Positions 1-9,764 of a DNA stretch of 64,000 nt are shown piece by piece. Within the stretch, counting starts at the first letter, position 1. Every line of letters starts with the position of its first letter. The translations under genes were made by a program, and so were the position numbers. Source of the DNA: Wolfiporia cocos (lineage: Eukaryota; Basidiomycota; Agaricomycetes; Polyporales; Phaeolaceae); the NCBI GenBank assembly GCA_029448655.1, contig JACCLO010000008.1, positions 2,604,001-2,668,000 on the forward strand, written 5' to 3'. A model generated the notes under the pieces. That model was not told where the DNA came from. It saw only the letters and a program-made list of their open reading frames with translations, and made no database searches.

Positions 1-1
1 C

Positions 2-469
2 ACCCTTACCGAATGGATGAAACAAGCATCCATCAACGAAAACAATTATAACACCTTCATCAAGGGACGAGGGAACGATAAGAAGAAGCCGCAATGGCGA
101 GCCAAGGCCCAGAGCACCCCGACCACAGCAACCCCGACTAAAGATCCAAACGCAATGGATATCGATCGGATGTCCACAGAAGAACGTCGCAGGCTCCAAA
201 CCGAAGGACGTTGCTTCAACTGCAAGGAGAAGGGCCATCTCTCCAGCAACTGCCCCAAACGAAAGAAGAAACCCACCACCAGGGGAAAAGCCCGGAAAGC
301 CGAGGAAGACACCTCCACAGCTCATATCGAGGAAGTCGAAGAAAACACAGATGATGAAGACAGCGATGGAGCGACCGCCATAGAAGAAGCGGTCAATGCA
401 ATCAGGGTGCTCAAGGTTAAGAACCCCCCATACCTCGCCCAAATTCTCGACGAACAGGATTTCGGGTAG
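2..469 (+). CDS. gag: Gag polyprotein, C-terminal part (CCHC zinc knuckle)
   Basis: The reading frame is already open at base 2 and ends at a TAG at 467-469, so only the C-terminal part of Gag is present. It contains one retroviral zinc knuckle, CFNCKEKGHLSSNC (C-x2-C-x4-H-x4-C), preceded by a short MDIDR segment and followed by a lysine/arginine-rich stretch and an acidic tail. Gag packages the element RNA in the cytoplasmic particle, and the knuckle and basic stretch bind nucleic acid. The pol frame is -1 relative to gag and overlaps its last 49 bases. The N-terminal capsid part is outside the window. Confidence 0.85.
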   Translation, partial: TLTEWMKQASINENNYNTFIKGRGNDKKKPQWRAKAQSTPTTATPTKDPNAMDIDRMSTEERRRLQTEGRCFNCKEKGHLSSNCPKRKKKPTTRGKARKAEEDTSTAHIEEVEENTDDEDSDGATAIEEAVNAIRVLKVKNPPYLAQILDEQDFG

Positions 470-2307
470 GGAGGAAGTGCACGGTCTTACCTCCCGAAAG
501 CGTAGCCCATGTAATTACATCGTATGAACGCGACAGGTCGCTATTCATCCCTATAACCCTGGAGCTGCAGAAACCCGTGACAGTAAATGCCCTCATCGAC
601 TCGGGGGCTATGTCCTCTCTCATCCACCCGAAACTCGTCATTCGACACAGGATCCTGACCCGACCAATCAAGAACCCCATCACCATTCGTAACATTGATG
701 GAACCATCAATAAAGACGGACAGATAGATCGAGAAGTAGTCCTCGCTATCAGGTACGGAGGAAAGAAACGCAAAATCCGCTTCCTCGTCGGAAACATCGG
801 AAAGGAAGACATGATCCTCGGATATAATTGGTTAAAGAAGGAAGGACCCAAAATTGATTGGGCCAAGGGAAAGGTCGACGTCACCCCTAATGAAACCCCA
901 GAAAAAACCCGAAGCGCAGACGTCACTCTTCGCCTCGATACAGTCGAAATGACCATTACACCCGAAGGAAAACTACCAACCCGCGGGACCGATGGAGCCA
1001 TCGGCTACGACCTCTATGCCTCTAAACCAGAAGAGATAGCCCCCGGAGGATGGAAGGCAATCCCCACCGGAGTCCATATGAAAATCCCGAAGGGATCCTA
1101 TGGAAGGATCGCCTCCCGATCGGGCCTCACTCTCAAACACGGCCTGACAGTAGGAGGAGGCGTCATCGACCCCGACTACAGAGGAGAGGTCCAAGTCATA
1201 CTATTCAACCAATTGACGACCACCCACCGCATCATTCCTGGAATGAGGATTGCACAGATTATATTCGAGCAAGCCATAACCCCTGATATAATTCAGGTCG
1301 AAGAGCTCGACGAGACTAACCAAGGAGAGAAAGGCTTTGGCTCCACCGACAAAGAAGAAACACCAAAGGACCCTAGTTCAGAAAACCCCTCGAAGGAGCT
1401 ACCCTCCGAAGAAGAACACCAACTCCTACGAAGGTTTATCAAAATGGAAAGGAAGCTGATTGCCCCGCGAACCGAGACCAAGCACAGGAGAAGGAGAAGG
1501 ATCGCACAACTCTCCTACGTCCGAAAGGCTATGACCAAATCTCAAGAGTTCGCGGGAATGACAGGAAAAAGCACTGACAAAACAATCCTCCCTAAGCACC
1601 TGGAGGACTTTGCGAAAGTCTTCAGCAAATCGGCAGCTGCCTCCTTCCCACCTTCGAGACCTTGGGACCATGCCATTGAACTAAAACCCGATTTCGTACC
1701 ACGAGACTGCAAGGTTTATGCGCTGTCCCCCAGGGAACAGAAAGCCATGGACGAATTTTTAGAAGAAAATCTCGCAAAAGGTTTTATCCGACCATCGAAG
1801 TCTCTGATGGCCTCCCCCGCTTTCTTTGTCCCGAAAAAAGATGGAGGCCTGAGACCCTGCCAAGACTACAGGTATCTGAACGAGGGAACGATCAAGAACG
1901 CATATCCCTTACCCTTAATATCCGAACTCATCGAAAAACTGAAGGGGGCGAAAATTTTCACCAAAATGGACCTACGAGCAGGATACAATAATGTGCGAAT
2001 CAAAGAAGGTGACCAATGGAAGGGCGCGTTCAAGACGAATGGAGGCCTCTACGAGCCCACTGTAATGTTCTTTGGAATGTGCAATTCACCCGCTGCATTC
2101 CAATCCATGATGAACGAAATCCTCAAGGAAGAAATAGCAGAGGGATGGGTGGTGGTGTACATGGATGACATCCTCATCTTTTCCCCAGATCGGAATACAC
2201 ACCAAGAGCGAGAACGACGAATTCTGCGGAAACTCGCCGACAACCAGTTGTTCGTGAAACCAGAGAAATGCGCTTTCGGAGTTGACAAGGTGGAATTCCT
2301 AGGGCTG
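421..2307 (+). pseudogene. pol: Pol polyprotein 5' part: aspartic protease, dUTPase, reverse transcriptase (interrupted)
   Basis: Entered from gag by -1 frameshift; there is no good ATG at its head. The protease active site is ALIDSGA at about 586-606. A complete trimeric-type dUTPase follows at about 960-1353, with all five motifs: AIGYDLYA, SRSG, GVIDPDYRGE, RIAQIIFE and GFGSTD. The reverse transcriptase begins near 1720 and includes PKKDGGLRPC, the TKMDLRAGYN block and the catalytic YMDD at 2158-2169. The frame is cut at 2307, after the FLG motif, by an inserted solo LTR, and resumes in another frame at 3022. The dUTPase between protease and reverse transcriptase is the unusual part; it would hydrolyse dUTP and limit uracil in the cDNA. 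Confidence 0.9.
424..430 (+). other. Probable -1 ribosomal frameshift site, gag to pol
   Basis: The heptamer C CCC CCA sits in the gag frame exactly as X XXY YYZ. The pol (-1) frame has a TAA at 418-420, just before the heptamer, and stays open afterwards, while gag stops at 467-469. Slippage must therefore happen between 421 and 466, and this heptamer is the obvious site. I did not test for a downstream pseudoknot. Confidence 0.55.
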
Positions 2308-3021
2308 TGACACAAACCAGTTGTGGGACTCACACTATAACCTGATATGCGACTTGAAGGGTTGCTTGAAGGTTGGTGAGGGAGCTGGTAGGTGCAAGTA
2401 GAAGTGTTATGCAGCTATGCGAATGCAGAGAACAAATCTAAGGCTTATCCGCAGTGATAGCCCTACTTATATACATGCTTTGTTTGGTTACCAGTAAGGG
2501 AGCCAAACATGAAGATGGTCTGTGCGCAGACATAACTAATACAGCTAAGTCGTAAACTACAATAGACCATGTGCGCCGGTAATGGCCGCACCAGTAAGAA
2601 CGTTTGTTTGGACCGTAGTTTGTTTGGACCGTAGGTCCATGTTGTGGAAGTGGCTGTAGCTACGTTAGTAAGCCATGCATGTGATTCTTATATTCCGGGA
2701 TCGGGATATGAGTAATCGTAAGGGCATTGGCATGTGATAACTAGCGGGCCGCTTATCCAATTGTACTGACATAGCCCAGTATCGGGATATGAGTAAGGCG
2801 CGTGACACCGGAGGTTAGTCCGCTGAGTCATTGACGCGTACAAACGTGTTATGTACGTGTTGTTATGACAGGTGGATGTATACTGCGTTGTGTACGTGTT
2901 ATTTGGTTTAGTGTACGTGTAGACGGGCGCTTAGCAGCGTAAATGTCTACAAGGTCGTAGAAATACCAGATAAATAGGTGAAAATACGGGAAAAATAGCG
3001 GCATGTCCCAAATCTGTGACA
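2308..3021. mobile_element. Solo LTR (714 bp) inserted in pol
   Basis: The insert begins TGACACA and ends TGTGACA, giving the TG..CA ends of an LTR. It is flanked by a perfect 5-bp direct repeat GGCTG (2303-2307 and 3022-3026). Taking out the insert and one repeat makes the pol frame continuous across the FLGL-VIAPG junction. No coding sequence is visible inside. This is what remains after LTR-LTR recombination of a full element, a different family from the host element, whose LTR begins TGTTACG. Confidence 0.85.
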
Positions 3022-5441
3022 GGCTGGTAATCGCCCCAGGACACGTCCAGATGGACCCAGCCAAGCTCCAAGGAATTCGGAAGTGGCCCGTCCCACGGAA
3101 CGTTAAGGGGGTCCGCTCCTTCCTAGGCTTCGCAAACTTCTACCGAAAATTCATCGATCATTACTCCACACATGCCCGACCACTCATTGACCTCACGAAG
3201 ACTACAACCGGGAATGGTTTCAAGTGGACTGATCGAGAAGAGAAGGCCTTCGAATTCTTGAAGGGCCAATTCGTAAAAGCCCCGGCCTTGTCACTCCCCG
3301 ATAAAACGAAACCATTTATCCTCGAAACAGATGCATCCTAGTACGCCCTTGGGGTGGTACTCAAACAGAAATATGACGAAGGGAATGAACAGCCAGTAGG
3401 CTACCTCTCTCAATCCCTAACCACAGCTGAACGAAACTATGAAATCTACGATTGGGAACTTCTCGGAATAGTCCGCGCTCTTGAAGAATGGCGTCACCTT
3501 CTAGAAGGAGCACCCCACCAGATTCTGATCAGAAGCGATCACCAGAACCTTACATATTGGCGAAGCGCTCAGAGATTGAATCGGCGACAGGCAAGATGGC
3601 ACCTCCTGCTGTCCCAGTTCGACATCCGCCTACAACACGTACCCGGAAAGAAATTAATAATGGCAGACACTCTCTCGCGTCTCCTGAACCTAGACAACTC
3701 GGAACATGACAACGAAAACATCCTCATGTTACCCGACGAACTGTTTGTCCACGCCATCGAGATACCGATCATCGATCGGATCAAGATCGCGAAGCCTTTT
3801 GACCCGATCGCGGAACAGGCTCTCCGCGCCCTGGAACAAGGAGAGACTGCCCCTTTGAGGACAGCAATGGAAGACTGGCAGTCCAGCGAAGGAGTCCTCT
3901 TGTACAAAGGATGAATGTATGTTCCCAGAGACCCTGCCCTGAGAAGGGATGTGGTCTCTAGATATCACGATCCAATTGCAGCAGGTCACCCCAGAATCTG
4001 GGGGACGACGCTAAAAGTACAGGAACACTTTTGGTGGCCTGATCTCCGAAAAACGGTGGCGGAATACGTCAAAGGGTGCGCCATATGTCAGCAAATGAAA
4101 CCCAACAGAAACCCGACGAAGCCGCCACTACAACCGATTCCGACAAAAAAGGATGCCCTCCCCTTTTCGCAATGCTCAGTTGACTTCATCACGGACCTCC
4201 CCCCGGTAGGGAAGTATGACTCAATCATGGTCATCGTCGATCATGGGTCGTCCAAGGCGATATCGCTAACCCCATGCAGCAAGACCATCACCAGCGAAGG
4301 GGCAGCTGACATATTCCATCGGCAAATCTATTCGAAGTACGGACTCCCCCGAAAAATCATATCCGATCGAGGACCGCAATTCGCGTCCAAGCTCTTTCAA
4401 GGGCTCTGTAAAGTCCTTGGAATCGAGTCCGCCCTCAGCACAGCCTATCACCCACAGACAGACGGACAGACAGAAAGAATGAACCAACAAATCGACGTCT
4501 ACCTGCGCATATACTGTATGAACGACCCAAGACTTTGGGCAACGCGATTAGCAGACGTAGAATTCGCTCACAACACACAAAGGACGGAGGGGCGGCCTGC
4601 CCCTACAGAAGTAATCATGGGATACATCCCGAGAGGATTACCAGACGAAATTAAAACCACCCAGGTACCAGCAGCAGCTGACCGACTAAAAGCTGCACGA
4701 GAAGCAAGGGAAAAGGCAATTGCCGCTCATGAGCTAATGCAGAAGCGAATGGCAGGAAGGACCCTACGAGACCTCCCTAAATTCGACAAAGGGGACAAGG
4801 TCTGGCTCGATGCCAAGAACCTCCACCTCCCATACAAATCTCGGAAGCTCGCCCCCAAAAGGGAGGGACCATTCACTATCACCGAAAAGCTTGGGAATGT
4901 AACTTACCGACTAGCCCTACCACCGCGATGGAAGGTACATCCGGTCTTCCATGCAGCCCTACTGAAGCCGTTCAATGAGACAAGGGTGCACGGACCCAAT
5001 CATATGAAGCCGCCCCCGGAATTAGTCGATGGGGAAGCAGAGTACGAAGTCGAAGCCATCCTGAACCAACGACAATACCGAGGGAAGAAGCAATACCTCG
5101 TCCACTGGAAAGGCTACCCATCGGCGGAAGACTCATGGGAAGGCGAAGCCAGTTTAAAGAATTCCCCGGACGTCCTCAGGGAGTTTAAAAGCAAGAGGAC
5201 GAAGACCAAGGCCCGACAAATCGAAGAAATAGCATGTCGATGCCACTCCCTACAACTAGCCCGTCTGAGCGACCTACCGCCCCGACGATGTGGCGATCCC
5301 TCACAGTCCGCATGGGGTACCAGACAGGCAGGTGTTACGGCTGCTCGGAGGATGCCCACGTCCGCATCAGACATGCGCTCACCTGGCACAGGTCCGACAT
5401 CCCCCCGGAGGGCAGGCGACCCCCTGGACCAATCGATTTGA
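3022..5441 (+). pseudogene. pol: Pol polyprotein 3' part: RT thumb, RNase H, integrase, chromodomain (two stops)
   Basis: Continues pol after the inserted LTR. The RT connection region (GIRKWPVPRN, FLGFANFYRKFI) leads into RNase H, with ETDAS at about 3324-3338, SDHQNLTYW and the ADTLSRL end near 3680. A TAG at 3339-3341 follows ETDAS directly. A TGA at 3912-3914, just before MYVP, falls where CGA would be expected. The integrase has an N-terminal HHCC zinc finger (3967-4095, ending CAICQQ). Its catalytic acids lie in SVDFITDLPP, ISDRGPQF and TDGQTERMN. A chromodomain (YEVEAIL, YLVHWKGYP, SWE) spans about 5044-5190 and would target integration to modified chromatin. The frame ends at 5441. 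Confidence 0.9.
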
Positions 5442-6312
5442 ACTCGTACAGGAACTCACCGACATATTCGACCAGTACCAAGACGTCACGGAGAGAATTG
5501 TCCAACTCGAGTGCACAGCCCTCCTTCAGCGACAGAGGCTTGGGCGGTGCATCGGTCAGTGGATCGACCACCTCGGGGCGTCGACACCATCGCGAATCCG
5601 GTGAGCGTTCGCAGAGGTCGAAGCGGGCCCGCCCCGCTTACCACGAATGCGAAGCCCTGTCCCAGCCATGCCCCCCTGGTTACTCGACGACGGCGAGCTG
5701 GATCGAATCGCAGAACCATTCGATTTTATGGAATACAGTCATGTGGTACCTCGCGACGCTGCCGTACCGACCGCCCCCGCAGGACCTTGACCTCGAGAAT
5801 CAGCGCGCCCTCCTCCGCATCCACGAGATGATGAACGACGCCCAGTTCGAGAGGGGTCGGGCAACAGTAGGGCTCCCCCCTCGCCGACCTCTGCAGCTGC
5901 TAGCGACGGGGTTAGTAACAGATCTCCATCAGTTGAGATCATCACCCGGGAGGAATGGGAGCGAGGGAGGGACGGATGGGACGAACCCCTTTACCAGCTG
6001 CCTACCTGGCTCCGACAGCGTCTCTGGGCCCACTACCACCACCAGCGGTACGAATCAGGAGAGTATCTTCGCGCCGTCCCCTCAGCCCGCTCACCACCTC
6101 GACCATCCGCCGAAGAGCCCTGTCGTCAATGTGGTAGCCCCTGGCATTGGGTCCTCGACTGTCCCGATTACAGATGCCCCACCTGCAGAGTCACGCAGCC
6201 AGGACATCGCGTCGGCGAGTGCGCCTTATATCAGGTATGGATCCCCCCTCCGACGCCTCCGCTCCCCGATACCGATGCGGGATACAACGACTCTGACCCG
6301 GAGGCCCTCTGA
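5234..6312 (+). pseudogene. Third ORF of the retroelement with zinc knuckles (broken)
   Basis: Downstream of the chromodomain, protein-like sequence runs on to a TGA at 6310-6312 but is split over at least two frames, with TGA stops at 5602-5604 and 5788-5790. Near the C-terminus there is a perfect retroviral-type knuckle, CRQCGSPWHWVLDC (C-x2-C-x4-H-x4-C). A second Cys/His cluster, CPTCRVTQPGHRVGEC, follows at once. Near the start, in another frame, CYGCSEDAHVRIRH is knuckle-like (C-x2-C-x4-H-x4-H). The middle (VQELTDIFDQYQDVTERIVQ) looks helical. The position suggests an accessory nucleic-acid-binding protein made by the retroelement. It has no envelope features, signal peptide or membrane segment. 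Function unknown. Confidence 0.6.
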
Positions 6313-6354
6313 GTGGCCGTGAATCTTGGATTTCATCGAGGGTGATGAAGGCTT

Positions 6355-6363
6355 GAGGGGGGG
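6355..6363 (+). other. Polypurine tract (plus-strand primer)
   Basis: GAGGGGGGG lies three bases upstream of the 3' LTR, where plus-strand DNA synthesis of an LTR element is primed. Confidence 0.7.
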
Positions 6364-6366
6364 TGA

Positions 6367-6907
6367 TGTTACGATTTTTACCAGGTACATTCAGATGTCC
6401 CGTTGACGCCTCACTGGATATGAGGACTTAGCGTTCAACCGCTGTACTGTGCGCTATTATCGGAGGGGCCTCTGCTCAACCGTAGGCCCTGTTTCATGTA
6501 TAACAACCCTATGCCCACTCTCTGCGTCCGCATCTCGTTCTAGCTGATATTCTGTGTCCAACCACAGTCGTTCTGTGTTTCATCTCTTGTTGCGCTCAAC
6601 CGCAACACTTCTCCTTTATTACTTATATCGTTAGCCCGACGGACTTAATAGTAGTAGTACCAAAGACACTATGACCCCGATTAACAGATCGCAGTATATA
6701 ACCTGATGTAAATATTGGTCGAGTTCCTCAGCTCGACCTTGTTGAATTCAAGGATCTTATACTCGTTCTCAAAGGCTTGAGCAATTAAGCCTGCAGCTTG
6801 TATATCGACGCTCTGACTCAGAGGAGTCCGACGAGTAGTGCGCTACTCGATACGCTGAGTAACTCGACTTAGTTATTCTGCGTTGAACGGATATTCGATC
6901 CGTAACA
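6367..6907 (+). repeat. 3' LTR of the Ty3/Gypsy element (541 bp)
   Basis: Starts TGTTACG and ends CGTAACA, perfect inverted ends with TG..CA, directly after the polypurine tract. A TATATAA box at 6695-6701 would serve as the LTR promoter. The matching 5' LTR is outside the window, so insertion age cannot be judged. Confidence 0.85.
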
Positions 6908-8950
6908 CAGGTGCTGCCCAAGGTCGGTGTTCCTCATAGACTAGGGCGGCTGGAGTTCAAGGCCTTCCGTGGGCCTTGGTCCATATAGAAGATAGTCTGT
7001 GCCAGTAATGGCATGAGTCCGTGGTCAGTAATGACCGTGTAGCTGGTAATGGCTGTGGTTCATGGAGATGGGAGGCATTGGGTTTGGTTGGTCGGGTGGA
7101 CGTGGTCCTAGCCGTGAGTCTAGATGGTCGTGACCTGATGAGGTGTGGTCCAGGTAGCAAAGGGTTGTTCTGGTTAGGTGCTACTGGGCTCATCGTAGTT
7201 GGTCGGGGTCACGTGACTGCTATTGGCTTTATGCTGGACTGGACATGTGGTTGGGGACTAGGGTTCTTAGGCATGGCTGGTGATGCTGTCAGCTAGTGCC
7301 CATGGTGGTTCGTCTGTAGGGCATGGATCTAGCTGAGGCATCCGGTTTCCAGCCTCAGGGGTGCTCTCTGATGATCAGAAAAGGTACTGTGCCTAGAGGC
7401 TTGAAATTGGCGTGTGACAACTTCTCAAGCGTTGGTTGGTGGTGTAGAGGCCGAAACGAGGCGGTGGCACGACTACACCACCATCCAACACTGGGGAGTG
7501 GATGAGTGGGTCAGAAAACTGGTTTTTTTGCAGTGAGCTACGGGGGTCTTCAAAAGGGAGGTGCTGCACAAATACGCTTATGCATCTCTCGTTCCTCCCC
7601 ACTTGCTTAGTAAGCAAATGTTCGGCCTAGCGCTCGTACCTCATGCAAGGCGCGAACTGCACCAGGATGTTATGTTCATCGTCCGCACCCATTCTGAGAA
7701 TGATGTGACGACTTGCATGCATTAACATTGAGGACTCGGAAATCTGCCACTTCATAGCAGGAATTATAGATCCAAGGCCAGCAGCTTACCATACTCATTT
7801 GATGAGTATGTGATATGAACGTGTGTTTGTCATTCTAATCACATTCTGAAGACCTGCAAAATGCAGAATGCCATGCAATCATGGCTCAAATCTTGACTAA
7901 ATATTAGACAAATTGTGAAAATATTATTTAAGCTACAGCCATGTTATCGATCAGCACATTATGTTCGCATTTGATCGCTTATTAAAATGATACCAACATG
8001 TTCCCGACAGAGTCATTAGATAATGCCCCCGGTGTACACAAGACTGGCGCTCCGTATGTATCTTTCATACTGCTATATCGGTATACCTCGGTGAATGTGC
8101 GTCAGAACCTGTCACATGTCAGCGCTTGACGTATAGCCCATTGCGAGGTTTTTCGACCTCTCATGAGCAGACACTGATATCATGGTCTTTGGCTTGTAGA
8201 AGTTGCCTTATTCAGGCCGTTGCGTGACGGCTTTGGAATCCAGCCCAGTACGTTATGATTATCTACAAGAGATTGTCAGTATAGGTGTTCAATGTTGGAA
8301 GTCGACGCGCTCGGCGCGCGATGGTGCGATCGGAGTCGCACATCGATCAGAGTCAATAGTGCACCAAGGCGGAAATGGCGGGCGCGGCGGGAGTGGGGGG
8401 GCTGATAATCGGGGCGGTACGAGCAGATGAGTCACCGTTAGTATAAAATGGGACGGATTGTACGTACCTACGCCGTGCGTTTGTAACCCATCCAGACGAA
8501 GTCCCTGGAGTCCGAAAGGGAGCGCGTAGCCTCACGAGCGGGCGCCTTCCCGTGAATTTCGACATTCAAAGCATGCAGCGTCGATAGCAGCAGTCCGGAG
8601 CTGCATCAAGTTTGGAGCAGCGCGGCTAGTGTGCAGACCAATTCAGCAAAACTCTCCAGCCTAATCGTAGAAACTGGCCAGCCAGGTCAATACATTAGCC
8701 CACGAAAAGAGCATTGTCAATATATACATATGCACGATTGCAGTCTTTGTTCGAGGAGGATGTCATAGTAAATAGTACAGTCGGAGCTGTTAGATAGTCA
8801 ATATAATACACGCATAATCAATCAATCACCATCAATGCTCGTGTAAATGTCTGGATAAATGCATAAAGTAACGTTAATTTCGTTGCATGGTCATGATGGG
8901 GCGTGCAAATATGAAGCAAAGGAGGAGGATCTTGAGTCAAAAGAAAAGCT
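6908..8950. other. Intergenic, no gene seen
   Basis: G/T-rich sequence follows the LTR up to about 7560, with degenerate copies of GTAATGGC near 6998-7060, and AT-richer DNA follows to 8950. Open frames here are short and show no recognisable domain. Confidence 0.5.
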
Positions 8951-9649
8951 CTAGCGCCGGCTGACTTTCAATTCCAGTACAACGCCGTCGTGCGATGTCT
9001 GAAGCGGGGCGATACCGCCAAAATATGACGCCCCGCGCAAATAATCTATTCTGAGGATTCCCCTGCTCATCTCTGCGTGAGCCGCGGGACCGGCAATCTG
9101 CAAGCAACAGGAAGAAAATGCAACGTTGATGTCGCTGTGCAGATGGGCTGGGACCGGGACATGGAGTTCATGCTGGGTTGTAGGCGTGCGGAGGTGATCG
9201 TATATAGCCTGCAGCACGTCACCGACAGTGACGGTTGCGTGTCTCCCGGCCGATATAACGATCGTCCAAGGGTATGCGGGATGAACAATGCGGAAAGTCG
9301 ATGTACGTGTCGGCGGCATGGTTGCAGACTCCGCGAGAAGCGCCCTTGGGACTCCGCGCGAACCGCGCAGCACGAGATCTTGGTCGTGGGCGTTGTCGCA
9401 GTCGTACAGCATGTTCCATGTAAGCCGTGGCGGCACTCCATTTGGGCTCGTCGCCAGTAATGGATGCACGCCGAGCCACTGGGTGGTGTATGTTGGTGGG
9501 AGAGGATACTGCGGGTCAACGGGGGGTAATGGGATGGTACGCCGCTTATTCAAAAGGGGTGGGCATTCGGGGGCATTGATACTTATGCTGGACGATGATG
9601 AGCGAGTAGTGTTCGCAGCGCAGAATGTGGGATTGGTGTTACGGCCCAT
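8951..9649 (-). CDS. DUF6699 family protein (copy 1)
   Basis: A single-exon gene of 232 residues with an ATG at 9649. The first 60 residues are low-complexity (Ser/Pro-rich). The DUF6699 core follows: VHPLLA and PRLTWNM (about 61-80), ALLAE (103-107), HPAYPWTIVISAG (123-135), TVGDVLQAIYDHLRTP (141-156), and the C-terminal RGILRIDYL with YFGG (196-212), ending VLELKV. The family is fungal and has no established activity. There is no signal peptide or membrane segment, so I expect a soluble intracellular protein. A TATA box lies about 105 bp upstream. This copy lacks the N-terminal K/R-V-x-F motif seen in four relatives here. Confidence 0.82.
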   Translation of the reverse strand: MGRNTNPTFCAANTTRSSSSSISINAPECPPLLNKRRTIPLPPVDPQYPLPPTYTTQWLGVHPLLATSPNGVPPRLTWNMLYDCDNAHDQDLVLRGSRGVPRALLAESATMPPTRTSTFRIVHPAYPWTIVISAGRHATVTVGDVLQAIYDHLRTPTTQHELHVPVPAHLHSDINVAFSSCCLQIAGPAAHAEMSRGILRIDYLRGASYFGGIAPLQTSHDGVVLELKVSRR

Positions 9650-9753
9650 GTCGTCAATGTCGAGGGCTGTGGTAAGGTGGTGATAGCAGGCAATGCCTTC
9701 AAGGATGAGGGGTGGGTAGGCAACTGAGGTGAGGAGGACTGTAGCTTTGGGGC

Positions 9754-9759
9754 TTTATA
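9754..9759 (-). promoter_or_regulatory. TATA box of DUF6699 copy 1
   Basis: TATAAA on the minus strand, about 105 bp upstream of the ATG at 9649. Confidence 0.45.
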
Positions 9760-9764
9760 TGCTC

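Larger units (their letters stand above)
1..6907 (+). mobile_element. Ty3/Gypsy chromodomain LTR retrotransposon, 3' part, inactive
   Basis: Gag, protease, dUTPase, reverse transcriptase, RNase H, integrase, chromodomain, an extra zinc-knuckle ORF, a polypurine tract and a 3' LTR follow one another on the plus strand. Reverse transcriptase before integrase places it in Ty3/Gypsy, and the C-terminal chromodomain makes it a chromovirus. The 5' LTR and the start of gag lie outside the window, so the target duplication cannot be checked. The copy is dead: a solo LTR interrupts the reverse transcriptase and pol has two in-frame stops. Confidence 0.93.

Noticed and set aside
46..318. Minus-strand ORF opposite gag
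   Set aside because: Shadow of the gag coding frame with no domain of its own.
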